A DNA stretch of 64,000 bases, taken from contig NZ_PVMZ01000008.1 of NCBI RefSeq assembly GCF_003001815.1, positions 62,001 to 126,000 of the forward strand, given 5' to 3'. This DNA comes from Actinoplanes italicus (lineage in GTDB: Bacteria > Actinomycetota > Actinomycetes > Mycobacteriales > Micromonosporaceae). Below are positions 16,190 through 25,835 of this stretch, piece by piece. Below the pieces are notes generated by a model that saw only the letters and a list, made by a program, of their open reading frames with translations, was not told where the DNA came from and searched no databases. Each line of letters begins with the position of its first letter. Position 1 is the stretch's first letter. The translations under genes and the position numbers were made by a program.

Positions 16190-18222
16190 TAGTTGCTGCC
16201 TTCCGAACCGTTCGCGTTCGGGTTGTGCCCGACCGCGATCTGCCCGTCGGCCTCGGCCTGAGCCTTCAGCTTGTCCCGCTCCGCGGGAGTCAGCACCGGC
16301 GGTGCCTCGGACGGGAGCCGCTTGCCGAAGCCGTTGAACGGCGACATGGGCGGACGCTTGGCGACCCGGGCACAGATCCGGTTCATGTCCTCCTGCGTGA
16401 TGGTCTCCTTCTCCATCAGCTCGAGGACCATGTTGTCGAGGACGTCGCGGTACTCGACCAGGATCTCCCAGGCCTCGTCGTGCGCCAGCTCGATCAGGGC
16501 CCGGACCTCGCCGTCGATGTCGGCCGCGACCGCGTCCGAGTACGACTTCTCGTGCCCCATGCTGCGACCCATGAACGGCTCGTCACCGGTGCTGCCGTAC
16601 TTGACGGCGCCCAGCTTGGAGCTCATGCCGTACTGCGTGACCATCGCCTTGGCGAGGCTGGTGGCCTTCTCGATGTCGTTGCCGGCGCCGGTGGTGGGCT
16701 CGTGGAAGACGAGCTCCTCGGCGGCCCGGCCACCCAGCGCGTACGCCAGGGTGTCGATCATCTCGGCACGGGTCTGGGTGTACTTGTCCTCGGTCGGCAG
16801 CACCAGCGTGTGACCCAGTGAGCGGCCACGCGGCAGGATCGTCACCTTGTGCACCGGAGCGGAGTGCGGCAGAGCGTAGGCGACCAGCGCGTGTCCACCC
16901 TCGTGGTACGCGGTGATCTTCTTCTCCTTGTCGCTCATCGCCCGGGTACGGCGCTCGGGGCCGGCGATGACCCGGTCGATCGCCTCCTCGAGGAACTCGT
17001 TGGAGATCGCCCGCTTCTCGTTACGGGCGGTCAGCAGCGCGGCCTCATTGATCACGTTGGCCAGGTCGGCGCCGGAGAAACCGGGCGTGCGGCGGGCCAC
17101 CGAGTCGAGGTCGACGTCGGGCGTGAACGGCTTGCCCTTGGCGTGCACCCGCAGGATCGCCTTGCGGCCTTCCATGTCCGGGTTGTCGACCGGGATCTGC
17201 CGGTCGAAACGGCCGGGACGCAGCAGTGCGGGGTCGAGGATGTCGGGCCGGTTGGTGGCCGCGATCAGGATGACCCCACCCTTGGTGTCGAAGCCGTCCA
17301 TCTCGACGAGCAGCTGGTTGAGCGTCTGCTCGCGCTCGTCGTGACCGCCGCCCATGCCGGCGCCACGGTGGCGGCCGACTGCGTCGATCTCGTCGACGAA
17401 GACGATCGCCGGAGCGTTCGACTTGGCCTGCTCGAAGAGGTCGCGGACCCGGCTCGCGCCGACACCGACGAACATCTCGACGAAGTCCGAACCGGAGATG
17501 GAGTAGAACGGCACACCGGCCTCGCCGGCGACGGCACGCGCCAGCAACGTCTTACCGGTACCCGGGGAGCCGAAGAGCAGCACGCCCTTCGGGATCTTGG
17601 CACCGAGTGCCTGGTACTTCGTCGGGTTCTGCAGGAAGTCCTTGATCTCCTGCAGCTCCTCGACCGCCTCGTCCGAACCCGCCACGTCGGCGAACGTCGT
17701 CTTCGGCGTGTCCTTGGTGATCATCTTCGCCTTGGACTTGCCGAAGTTGAGCACACGCGAACCGCCACCCTGCATCTGCGACATGAACAGCAGCAGCAGG
17801 ACCACGAGGATCGCGATCGGCAGCAGGTTGATCAGAATGCTGAGGAGAATGTTGTCGCCGGACACCGTGGTGTCGACCGGACCGGAGATCCGGCCCTGCT
17901 TCTTGGCCTGGTCGACCTGATTGAAGATCTCGTCGGTCAGCTCGTACGGGTACTGAGCCTCGATCTTGTCGGTGCTCTTGCCGTCGAACGTGGCCGACTG
18001 CTCCAGATCGATCTGGAGCGTCTGCTCCTTGTCCTTCTGGACGACCTTCTTGATTCCGGGCTGGTTCAGACGGTCCAGCGCGACCGATGTCTCGACCCTC
18101 TGGTAGCTGGGACCACTGGTGAATACAGTGCTCAGCGCGACTACGCCGATGATCACCAGAATGATCCAGACCACCGGGCGGCGGAAGAAACGCGTACGTT
18201 CCATACTGTTGTCGGGCGCCAA
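16189..18222 (-). CDS. ftsH: Membrane-bound ATP-dependent zinc metalloprotease FtsH
   Basis: Degrades misfolded and regulatory membrane proteins. It has an N-terminal membrane helix (about residues 17-34), an outer domain, and a second helix (about 125-147). The AAA domain carries Walker A FGSPGTGKT (the usual second Pro of GPPGTGKT is Ser), Walker B IVFVDEIDAVG and the SRH region NRPDILDPALLRPGRFDRQ. The protease domain carries HEGGH. Its 677-residue length is typical and the C-terminus is low complexity. TTG 18222 follows AGGAGGG by about ten bases; ATG 18204 (MERTRFF) is the alternative. folE is coupled downstream. Confidence 0.95.
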   Translation of the reverse strand: MAPDNSMERTRFFRRPVVWIILVIIGVVALSTVFTSGPSYQRVETSVALDRLNQPGIKKVVQKDKEQTLQIDLEQSATFDGKSTDKIEAQYPYELTDEIFNQVDQAKKQGRISGPVDTTVSGDNILLSILINLLPIAILVVLLLLFMSQMQGGGSRVLNFGKSKAKMITKDTPKTTFADVAGSDEAVEELQEIKDFLQNPTKYQALGAKIPKGVLLFGSPGTGKTLLARAVAGEAGVPFYSISGSDFVEMFVGVGASRVRDLFEQAKSNAPAIVFVDEIDAVGRHRGAGMGGGHDEREQTLNQLLVEMDGFDTKGGVILIAATNRPDILDPALLRPGRFDRQIPVDNPDMEGRKAILRVHAKGKPFTPDVDLDSVARRTPGFSGADLANVINEAALLTARNEKRAISNEFLEEAIDRVIAGPERRTRAMSDKEKKITAYHEGGHALVAYALPHSAPVHKVTILPRGRSLGHTLVLPTEDKYTQTRAEMIDTLAYALGGRAAEELVFHEPTTGAGNDIEKATSLAKAMVTQYGMSSKLGAVKYGSTGDEPFMGRSMGHEKSYSDAVAADIDGEVRALIELAHDEAWEILVEYRDVLDNMVLELMEKETITQEDMNRICARVAKRPPMSPFNGFGKRLPSEAPPVLTPAERDKLKAQAEADGQIAVGHNPNANGSEGSN

Positions 18223-18229
18223 GCGCCCG
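18213..18229 (-). promoter_or_regulatory. Hairpin whose loop is the ftsH TTG start codon
   Basis: On the coding strand a 7-bp perfect stem CGGGCGC/GCGCCCG encloses exactly the three bases TTG, the best-placed start codon of ftsH. The ribosome binding site (AGGAGGG) lies just 5' of the stem. Upstream, 18230-18480 has no gene; only scattered GGTTCAG/CTGAACC repeats are seen there. The stem may limit initiation or favour the downstream ATG. Confidence 0.5.
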
Positions 18230-18480
18230 GACCCTCCTGATCGGCGTCCTGGTCACCTCAACGTCACCGCCCACCGGCGGCTGCCGAGGCCGTTTCCGGC
18301 CCCAGCCCCTCCAGCGCTCGTGACACCACGCCATCGGTCACTCGACGGTACACCGTACGTGCCGATTACGAACCCGTGAGCCCGCAGGGCTAACGACACG
18401 TACGCACGGTTAAATCAGGGCGGTTCAGGTGCAAAAACGCCCATACTGAACCAATACTGAGAACACGCTGAGAAAGCGGT

Positions 18481-19056
18481 TCAGCTACGGGCGTACACCT
18501 CGGGCTTGAGAACGCCCACATAAGGGAGCTCTCTGTACCTCTCGGAGAAGTCCAAGCCGTAGCCGACCACGAACTCGTTCGGGATGTCGAAGCCCACATA
18601 CCGCACCGGGACCTGCACCTTGACCGCGTCCGGCTTGCGGAACAGGGCCACCACCTCGACGCTCGCCGGCTGACGCGACTCCAGGTACTTCATCAGCCAG
18701 GAGAGTGTCAGTCCGGAGTCCACGATGTCCTCGACGACGAGCACGTGCCGGCCGGTGATGTCCCGGTCCAGGTCCTTCAGGATCCGCACCACGCCCGAGG
18801 AGGTCGTCCCCTGCCCGTACGACGAGACGGCCATGAACTCCATCTCGGTCGAGGGGCCGTGCTTGCCCAGCGCACGGGCGAAGTCGGCCATGAACATGAC
18901 CGCGCCCTTCAGCACACAGACGAGAAGGATGCCGCCGTCGGCGTCGGTGTGGTCCACGGACACCTGCTTGGCCAGTTCGTCGATCTTGTCCCGGATCTGT
19001 TGCTCCGAGATGATCACGTGGTCGATGTCGGCGTCGTACCAAGAGCCATCAGCCAT
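18481..19056 (-). CDS. hpt: Hypoxanthine phosphoribosyltransferase
   Basis: Salvages hypoxanthine and guanine with PRPP to IMP and GMP. The 191-residue protein has the PRPP-binding loop VLVVEDIVDSGLTL, the upstream ILLVCVLKGAVMFMADF, and VGFDIPNEFVVGYGLDF near the C-terminus. Start ATG at 19056. It is followed on the same strand by the ftsH-folE pair and preceded by tilS 65 bases upstream, the tilS-hpt-ftsH order known in many actinobacteria. Confidence 0.95.
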   Translation of the reverse strand: MADGSWYDADIDHVIISEQQIRDKIDELAKQVSVDHTDADGGILLVCVLKGAVMFMADFARALGKHGPSTEMEFMAVSSYGQGTTSSGVVRILKDLDRDITGRHVLVVEDIVDSGLTLSWLMKYLESRQPASVEVVALFRKPDAVKVQVPVRYVGFDIPNEFVVGYGLDFSERYRELPYVGVLKPEVYARS

Positions 19057-19121
19057 GACGCCTAGCCTGCCGTATCGAAGTTACCGTTCGGCGAACGGGG
19101 CCTCTTTCCGAACCGGATGCC

Positions 19122-20096
19122 TCAGCTGATATTGGGCAGAACCACCCGAACGAGGTCCCCGGAGCGGCGTTCCACACTGATTCCGGCCGGCAGGAACACC
19201 GGCCCCTGACCGTGCCAGTCGGTCACCAGAGCGTCCAGGGCGACCACATGGGCGTACGCCAGCGCGCCGCCCGGAGCACCCAACTCCCCCGCCCAGCGGT
19301 GCAGCACACGGCCACGGATCGCCGGGCGGAAGCCGGCCAGCACCGGCACCGACAGCCCCGCGGCGGACCGGGCCGACTCCAGCGCCTCCGCCGACAACTC
19401 GTCGAGGGCGGCGTTGTCCGCCGCGACCAGCGACGCCGTCCGGGCCAGGTTGGCCAGCACCGCCGGGCCCAGTGCGTCGACCAGCGAGGGCAGCGCCGAA
19501 GCACGGACGCGCGACCGCGCGTACGCCGGATCGGTGTTGTGGGGATCCTCCCAGGGCGCCAGGCCCAGCGCGGCACACGCCTTGCGGGTGTCGGCCCTGG
19601 CCACGTCCAGCAGCGGGCGCCGGAAGATCCCGCGTCGCGCCGGCATCCCGGACAGGCCCCGCGGCCCGGCACCCCGGGCCAGCGCCAGCAGCACCGTCTC
19701 GGCCTGGTCGTCGCGGGTGTGCCCGAGCAGCATCGCGGCCGCGCCCAGCTCGGCCGCGGCGTCGCTGAGCGCGGTGTAACGCGCGCTGCGGGCCGCCGCC
19801 TCGGGACCACCGGGCAGCCCGGCGACCGAGACCGTCTCGATCCGCACCGGGTCGAACCCGGAGTCGCGGGCCCACGCGGCCACCGACCGTGCCCGCCGGT
19901 CGGACCCCTCCTGCAGACCGTGGTCGACAGTGACCAGTCCGACAGGGCGACCCGAGAAACGGGCCGCCGAGGCGAGTGCCAGTGAATCGGCTCCGCCCGA
20001 ACACGCCACCAGGATCAGGGCGTCGCCGGGCAGGTCGGCCAGACCCCGGCGCACCGCCATGCGCACTGCCGCCACCGGCGGCGGGATCCTGGCCAT
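19122..20096 (-). CDS. tilS: tRNA(Ile)-lysidine synthase
   Basis: Modifies the wobble cytidine of the tRNA-Ile CAU anticodon to lysidine with ATP and lysine. The 324-residue protein has the N-type ATP pyrophosphatase P-loop SGGADSLAL (SGGxDS), followed by VDHGLQ and LLGHTRDDQAETVLL. Its C-terminal domain is short, as in other actinobacterial TilS. The ATG at 20096 lies two bases after the metallohydrolase stop, so the two are coupled. Confidence 0.93.
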   Translation of the reverse strand: MARIPPPVAAVRMAVRRGLADLPGDALILVACSGGADSLALASAARFSGRPVGLVTVDHGLQEGSDRRARSVAAWARDSGFDPVRIETVSVAGLPGGPEAAARSARYTALSDAAAELGAAAMLLGHTRDDQAETVLLALARGAGPRGLSGMPARRGIFRRPLLDVARADTRKACAALGLAPWEDPHNTDPAYARSRVRASALPSLVDALGPAVLANLARTASLVAADNAALDELSAEALESARSAAGLSVPVLAGFRPAIRGRVLHRWAGELGAPGGALAYAHVVALDALVTDWHGQGPVFLPAGISVERRSGDLVRVVLPNIS

Positions 20097-20098
20097 GG

Positions 20099-21139
20099 CT
20101 AGTGGTGAACCCTCGCCACCCAGGCGTCCGGGTCGCCGAGCTCCTCCAGGCGCGGCAGGGTCAGCGGCGACTCGAAGATCTTGTTGAAGCCGTCCATGCC
20201 GACCCGCTCGTGCACCCCGTGGACGAATTTGCGGCCCTCGGCGTACTGCCGCATCTTGACCTCGATGCCGAGAACCCGGCGCACCGCCTTCTCCAGCGGG
20301 TTGCCGCCCTCGCGGCGCCGGTTGAACTTGGCCCGGATCGACTCGACGGACGGGATGACCTCGGGGCCGACGCCGTCCATCACGAACTCGGCGTGGCCCT
20401 CCAGCAGGGTCATCAGCGCGGTCAGCCGGTCGAGCACCGCACGCTGGGCCGGAGTCTGCACGATGTCCAGCACCGAGACCCGGCTCTCCTCGTCGCGCAG
20501 CGCGTCGGAGAGCGTGGCAACGCCGCGGCGCAGCCGCTCCAGGATGTGCTCGCCACCCTGCGAGGCGTCGACGAACGCCTGCACCTCGCCCAGGAAGTAG
20601 CCCCGCATCCACGGCACCGCGGTGAACTGTGTGCGGTGGGTCACCTCGTGCAGGCAGACCCAGAGCCGGAAGTCACGCGGGTCGGCGTCGATCTTGCGCT
20701 CGACCTCGACGATGTTCGGAGCGTTCAGCAGCAGCTGACCCGGATCGCCGGAGAACACCTCATATTGTCCGAGGACGCGGCCGGACAGGTAGGCCAGCAC
20801 CGTCCCCGCCTGCACACCGGTCACCCGGGACCCGATCGCGTCGGCCAGCGGCCCCGGCTCCTTGTCGCCCGACAGGCGGGTGACCAGCGGGCCGATGATC
20901 CGCTGAAGACCGGCGATGTTCACCTTCGCCCAGTCACGACGGTCCACCACCCGGACGGGTGGGACCGGCGTCTGCGAGGTCAGACCGGTGTACGCCGCGA
21001 CGTGCACGGCCGCCTCATCGGTCAGAGCCCGGAGCTCGTGCACCACCTGAGTGGCTTCCTCGTAGGAGACCGCGGGTCCGGATTTCGACAGCGCGCCCGC
21101 GGTGGCGGCGGCCAGATCCCAGTCAACGAACTGCGCCAT
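20099..21139 (-). CDS. Zinc metallohydrolase of the 'F420 biosynthesis associated' family (Rv3626c-like)
   Basis: A 346-residue cytoplasmic protein with the zinc motif HEVTHRTQF (HExxH) near residue 165, followed by a long helical region containing LLEGHAEFVMDG, a likely third ligand site. The family is found next to tilS and dacB in mycobacteria (Rv3626c) and was named after genomic association with coenzyme F420, without a proven substrate. ATG 21139 is chosen because MAQFVDWDLA is the conserved-looking start; the frame is open further upstream. It overlaps no gene and precedes tilS by two bases. Confidence 0.88.
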   Translation of the reverse strand: MAQFVDWDLAAATAGALSKSGPAVSYEEATQVVHELRALTDEAAVHVAAYTGLTSQTPVPPVRVVDRRDWAKVNIAGLQRIIGPLVTRLSGDKEPGPLADAIGSRVTGVQAGTVLAYLSGRVLGQYEVFSGDPGQLLLNAPNIVEVERKIDADPRDFRLWVCLHEVTHRTQFTAVPWMRGYFLGEVQAFVDASQGGEHILERLRRGVATLSDALRDEESRVSVLDIVQTPAQRAVLDRLTALMTLLEGHAEFVMDGVGPEVIPSVESIRAKFNRRREGGNPLEKAVRRVLGIEVKMRQYAEGRKFVHGVHERVGMDGFNKIFESPLTLPRLEELGDPDAWVARVHH

Positions 21140-21206
21140 GCAGCCCACCGTACCCGCGTGGTTCCAGACCGCACTCAGGTGAAACCCCCGATCACAGCCG
21201 CGGGGG

Positions 21207-24200
21207 TCAGCAGCCGCAGGCCACCAACCTGGCCACCACCTCGTCCAGCGCCGAGCGGGCCGTGGTCGCGTCCGCACCGCCCTTCGCCATGATCGCGAAC
21301 GCGAGCACCCGCTGCTCCCGGGTGATCAGCACACCGGCCAGTGTGTTCACACCGCTCAGCGACCCCGTCTTGGCCCGGACTACGCCCTGCGCCGTCTCGT
21401 TGTCGCTGGGCGTGGCGAATCTGGTCTCCAGCGTGCCCGACCAGCCGGCCACCGGCAGCCCGTTGAACATGTTGCCCAGCGCGGGCTGCCTACCCCCGGC
21501 GGCCAGCGCCAGCGTCTGAACCAGCAGCGTCGGGGTGATGCCGTTACGGGTCGAGAGACCGCTCGCGTCGAAGAGCTTCGCCTGTTCCGCCGGCAGACCG
21601 AGCTCGGTGAGCTTGTCGCCCATCGCCTCGGCCGCGCCCGTGAAACTCGCCTCCTTGCCTGCCGCCAGCGCCACCTGCCGGCCCAGCACCTCGGCCAGCA
21701 CGTTGTCGCTCTGCTGCAGCATCCAGTCGACGACCTGCACCAGCGGCGGCGACTGGACCTTGCCCAGCTCGGCGCCGGGAGTCCAGGTCGTGGCGGCCGA
21801 TGCCGTCGGCGCGGGACCTGCGGTGCCCCTTCTGACGGCCGACTGCGAGACGCCGATCATCTTCGCGAAGGCTTTCCCCGCCGCCAGCGCCGGATCACCG
21901 GACCGCGGATCACCACCGAACTCGTTGTGCACCGGCTCGATCCGGCCCGCGTTCGTCATCAGAGACTGGATCCGGGCCACCTGGCCACCCGGGATGTCCC
22001 CGGCGTCCCATCCGGTCGCCGTCTCCGGCCCCTCGAACAGCGAGGTGTCCACCAGCACCCGGGTCGGTTTCGTACCGCCCAGCGCCTTCTTCACCTGCGC
22101 GGCCAGGTCGTCCAGCCGGGCCGCTCCCGGGAACAGGTCCTTGTCGCTCTCACGCACCGCGAGCGACGCGTCCCCACCACCGATGATCACGACCTCGCCC
22201 GGGTTCGCACCGGCCACCACGCGCGTCTCCAGCCGGTAGGCCGGCCCCCGCGCCGCCAGCACCGTAGCCGCCGTCAGAACCTTGGTGGTCGAGGCCGGCG
22301 TGGTCGGCTTGGTGGGATTGCGCTCGTAGAGAATCGTGTCACTCGCCACATCGACCACCTGAACGTGCACGGTCGGGCCGAGTTCCTTCGCGTTCACCAG
22401 CGGATCCAGCGCGGCCTTGACCGCCACCGGATCGGGGGCCGAGCCGTCCGCCTCCGCCGCGACCAGTACCGGCGTCGGCGAAGGTTCCGGCGTGGTCGCC
22501 GCCGGGGTCGGTGTGCTGGTCGGCTCGCCGCTCAGCGCGTCCAGCCATCCGTCGACGGGTCCGGGGCGCACCACGATGCCGACGGCGCCGGCCATCGCCA
22601 CCAAGACCACAACCGCGACGACCAATTTGGTACGGAGTCCGCGTCGCGTCTTCGTCTCGGCGGGACTCTCGCCCGCTCCGGTTCCGATGCCCGGCCCGGT
22701 CCCGACACCTGGGGCCACGCCGGGCAGGGTCGCGGGCACACTCGCCCTCGCCGCGCCGGCCGCCACGGAGGCGCGACCGTATGTTCCGGCCTCCGCCGAG
22801 CCGGCCTTTCCGGCCACTCCCACGGTCCCTGCCTGCGCGGTCCCCGCCTGCGTGGTCCCTGCCTTCGCGGCCGCTGGGCTTGCGATGCCCGCCGACGCGG
22901 CGGCCGCGGTTCCGGCAGCCGGAGTTCCGGCAGCCGGAGTTCCTACGCGGGCGGAGCCGACGCTCGGCCCGGCTCGCGTAGGACTCGGGGTGCCGGGAAC
23001 TGTCACGGACGCCTTCGCGGCCGGACCTGCGGACGCCTTCGCGGCCTGGCCCGAGGTGCCTGGAGCGGCCGGCTCGCCGGGTCCGGCCGGGCTCTTCGTA
23101 GCAGGACCGCTCCCTGCCGGACCCAGGTTGGCGGTCCGGTCGGGATCGCCGAGACCGGCGACCCGATCCGCCCCGGCGGGCCGCTCCATGCTGACCGTAC
23201 GGTCCAGGTCGACACCATGGTCCGACCCGGCGGGCGGCTTCGGAGCCGTAGCGGATCCCGAAGCGGCAACCGGCTTCGGAACGGCGACCGGGCTCGAACC
23301 GGCGGCGGAGCCCGTCGGCAGATCCAGGCGTGCGGTGTGGTCCGGATCGGCTGGTCCTCCGACGCCGTCGTTCCGGCCGCCGGACTGCTCCACACCCGAA
23401 GGGCGAGCGAGGGCAGCGGTCCGATCGGGGTCCGCCCTGTCACCCGGCGGGTCCACGTTCCCGGCCGGCGCGACTGCCCTCCCGGCCGGCGCGACTGCCT
23501 TTCCGCCCGGCGGGACCGGGCGAGCAGCGTCGGCTTCTCCGCCGGAAGGTGCTGGACGAGTGAGGGCGGCGGTCCGGTCGGGGTCCACCGCCCCGCCCGG
23601 AGGGCCCGCCTTCTCACCCGGCGGAACCGGGTGAGAAGCGTGGCTCTCCCCACGGGAAGGCGCTGATCGAGCCAGGTCGGGGTCCGCCTTCTCACTCGGC
23701 GGGACCGAGCGAGCAGCGTCCGGACCGGTACCGCGATTGCCGCCCGCAGCGGCCTGGAGCTGTCCACCCGGCCAGTTCCCGGCAGGATCGGGCCCACTCG
23801 GCGGATAGTGAGCGGATGCGGCGGCCGGCGACGGGCCTTGCACGGGGCGATCCGGCCGCGGAGCGGCCTGCTCACCGCGAACGGTTTCCTGTCCGGAGAC
23901 GGCTTGCCGAGCGGAAGCCGTCCCCTGGCCGGCGCCGTTTGCCCGGCCATGGCCCGAGCCCTGACCGGAGGCAGCCTTCTCAGCTTCGGGGGCGGGCAAC
24001 GGTGCAGCCGTTTCAGATTCGGTGCCGGACGGCGATGCGGCCGACGCCTGACCGGAGGCGGCCGGGACAGCCCCCGGGCTTGAAGGGCTCGACGCCTCCG
24101 GGCCGGAAGGGCCCGGCGCCCCCTGACTCGAATGGCCCGACGACCCTTGGCCTGCAGAAGGGCTCGACAACCCCTGCCCCGGGACCGGCCTGCCGACGGA

Positions 24201-25682
24201 ATCACCCAACGAGGTCGGCCGGGCCGCCGCCGGCGCTCTTCCCGTGACCGCTGGAGATGAAGGCTCCGATCCACCGACCGGTGGCGCGGAGGTGCCCCCA
24301 TCCTTCGGTACAGGCGCCTGATCCGGACGAACAACCGGCTTCTGCACGGATCCGGGCGGAGTGACGTTCCCCGTCCGGGCAGGCTCCGACGGACCGGCCT
24401 GCGCGGCAGATGCTTGGTCCACCGAATCCGGCGAGGTCACGCCGGCGGGCGGCGGTGAAGCGGCCGGCTTCGAAATCGTTTCAGCCGCGGTCGTCCCGGT
24501 ACCCGGTGCTGAGCCCTCGCCGGGGCCTGCCACCGGGGTGGTCGCCTCCTCCGACATCGAGGGCTTCCCCGAGCCGCCTGGTTGTGACGCCGACGCTGCT
24601 TCCGGCGAGGCCGCCGGCGGCGTCGAGGGCACGGGCGGCGGCGCGGAGGGCGGCGGCGCGGAGGGCGGCGGCGCGGAGGGCGGCGGCGCGGAGGGCGATG
24701 GCGGCGTCGAGGACGGCCGGGTGCCCACACCCTCGGAGGCGGAAGCGGACCCACCCGTGGCGGGGGTCTTTCCGGCGGCCGGCATTCCCCGCTCGGGAGC
24801 CGGACCTCCGGCTACCGGCCGCGAGGCGGCGCCGTCTGCCGGGGACGCCTTCCCCGGCAGAAAGGCCAGCGAGAGCGGATTCTGCCCTTGACCTGAACCA
24901 CCGGACGCCTTACCCGCGCTGGGCACCTGCGGACCACCGGTCTGACCGCCCGGCGCCTGCGTCCCCAGGCTGGACGTTCCCGCCTGACCGGAACCGGCCG
25001 GAGCTGCGGCGGACGGCGCTTCAGCTGCCGGAACACTCACTCGGCCGGGTGCCGTCGGAGCCGACGAACCTGGATTCGGCACGCTTGCCCGACCAGATCC
25101 GGACGAAGCCGAAGCCGCGCCCGCAGAGGGGACGCCCGCTGATCCCTGCGGGGAAGAGGCGGGGGCCGATGGCGGCGGGACGCTCGCACGGCCCGGACTC
25201 ACCGGAGCCGACGGAGACGGCTGGGCGGCGGGTGAGGGAACGGCGGCCCGACCTGGCGCCGACGAGACAGGAGCCGCCGGAACAGACGAACCGGATGAAC
25301 CGGGCGGCGACGATCCGGGGACGGCCCGCGCGGCCGGGCCCGGCACCGGCCGACCCGCGGCGGGTGAGGGCGGCGGCAGGAAGCCGGTCTCGCGGGACCC
25401 GAACGAGGGAGGCCCGGCCTGCGACGACCCGGATGCCTGACCTCCGGCGGGGTCGTCCTGCTGCCAGGGAAACGGCCGCCGGGTCTCACCCGACAGCGGG
25501 GGTACGGCCGCCCGGCCGGACGGCGACACGGGAGAGCGCAGAGCGTCGGCAGCGCCCGAATTATTCGGGTATGACGGAAATGCAGCTGCCGAGTCGGCGA
25601 CTCCCTTAGCCTCTTCAGAGCCGGGTTGCGAACCCGACACGCCGTGTTCGTCCGAACTGTCATGTGAATCTTGCCTCGTCAC
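21207..25682 (-). CDS. dacB: D-alanyl-D-alanine carboxypeptidase (S13/PBP4 type) with giant low-complexity N-terminus
   Basis: The C-terminal ~390 residues form an S13 peptidase that trims D-Ala from peptidoglycan stem peptides: SxxK as STTK, SxN as SDN in LQQSDNVLAEVLG, and KTG in VRAKTGSLSG. One membrane helix (VVAVVVLVAMAGAVGIVV) precedes it. Everything before the helix, about 1040 residues, is Pro/Ser/Ala/Gly-rich and predicted cytoplasmic, with PPPSA repeats and five DPDRTA-like repeats. GTG 25682 has GAGGAGGG five bases upstream; ATG 25730 and GTG 25739 are in-frame alternatives. Typical DacB is ~450-500 residues, so the tail is extreme. Confidence 0.88.
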   Translation of the reverse strand: MTRQDSHDSSDEHGVSGSQPGSEEAKGVADSAAAFPSYPNNSGAADALRSPVSPSGRAAVPPLSGETRRPFPWQQDDPAGGQASGSSQAGPPSFGSRETGFLPPPSPAAGRPVPGPAARAVPGSSPPGSSGSSVPAAPVSSAPGRAAVPSPAAQPSPSAPVSPGRASVPPPSAPASSPQGSAGVPSAGAASASSGSGRASVPNPGSSAPTAPGRVSVPAAEAPSAAAPAGSGQAGTSSLGTQAPGGQTGGPQVPSAGKASGGSGQGQNPLSLAFLPGKASPADGAASRPVAGGPAPERGMPAAGKTPATGGSASASEGVGTRPSSTPPSPSAPPPSAPPPSAPPPSAPPPVPSTPPAASPEAASASQPGGSGKPSMSEEATTPVAGPGEGSAPGTGTTAAETISKPAASPPPAGVTSPDSVDQASAAQAGPSEPARTGNVTPPGSVQKPVVRPDQAPVPKDGGTSAPPVGGSEPSSPAVTGRAPAAARPTSLGDSVGRPVPGQGLSSPSAGQGSSGHSSQGAPGPSGPEASSPSSPGAVPAASGQASAASPSGTESETAAPLPAPEAEKAASGQGSGHGRANGAGQGTASARQAVSGQETVRGEQAAPRPDRPVQGPSPAAASAHYPPSGPDPAGNWPGGQLQAAAGGNRGTGPDAARSVPPSEKADPDLARSAPSRGESHASHPVPPGEKAGPPGGAVDPDRTAALTRPAPSGGEADAARPVPPGGKAVAPAGRAVAPAGNVDPPGDRADPDRTAALARPSGVEQSGGRNDGVGGPADPDHTARLDLPTGSAAGSSPVAVPKPVAASGSATAPKPPAGSDHGVDLDRTVSMERPAGADRVAGLGDPDRTANLGPAGSGPATKSPAGPGEPAAPGTSGQAAKASAGPAAKASVTVPGTPSPTRAGPSVGSARVGTPAAGTPAAGTAAAASAGIASPAAAKAGTTQAGTAQAGTVGVAGKAGSAEAGTYGRASVAAGAARASVPATLPGVAPGVGTGPGIGTGAGESPAETKTRRGLRTKLVVAVVVLVAMAGAVGIVVRPGPVDGWLDALSGEPTSTPTPAATTPEPSPTPVLVAAEADGSAPDPVAVKAALDPLVNAKELGPTVHVQVVDVASDTILYERNPTKPTTPASTTKVLTAATVLAARGPAYRLETRVVAGANPGEVVIIGGGDASLAVRESDKDLFPGAARLDDLAAQVKKALGGTKPTRVLVDTSLFEGPETATGWDAGDIPGGQVARIQSLMTNAGRIEPVHNEFGGDPRSGDPALAAGKAFAKMIGVSQSAVRRGTAGPAPTASAATTWTPGAELGKVQSPPLVQVVDWMLQQSDNVLAEVLGRQVALAAGKEASFTGAAEAMGDKLTELGLPAEQAKLFDASGLSTRNGITPTLLVQTLALAAGGRQPALGNMFNGLPVAGWSGTLETRFATPSDNETAQGVVRAKTGSLSGVNTLAGVLITREQRVLAFAIMAKGGADATTARSALDEVVARLVACGC
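24634..24697. repeat. 15-bp tandem repeat inside dacB (PPPSA)n
   Basis: About four 15-bp units of the type GGCGGCGCGGAGGGC encode PPPSA repeats in the low-complexity N-terminal region of the carboxypeptidase. The unit length keeps the frame, so copy-number change would alter protein length without frameshift. Confidence 0.85.
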
Positions 25683-25835
25683 ACGCCCCTCCTCACCCGT
25701 GGCGTCAGACTTAGGGGAGACTAGCGACATCCGGCACACCGTCGCGCGCGGATCCTGCGGGCCCTGCTTCCATGCCCCGCTTCCCCGCCCGGCGGACCGG
25801 TCTATTCAAGCGGGCAAGCAAAAGGGGAGCGAATA

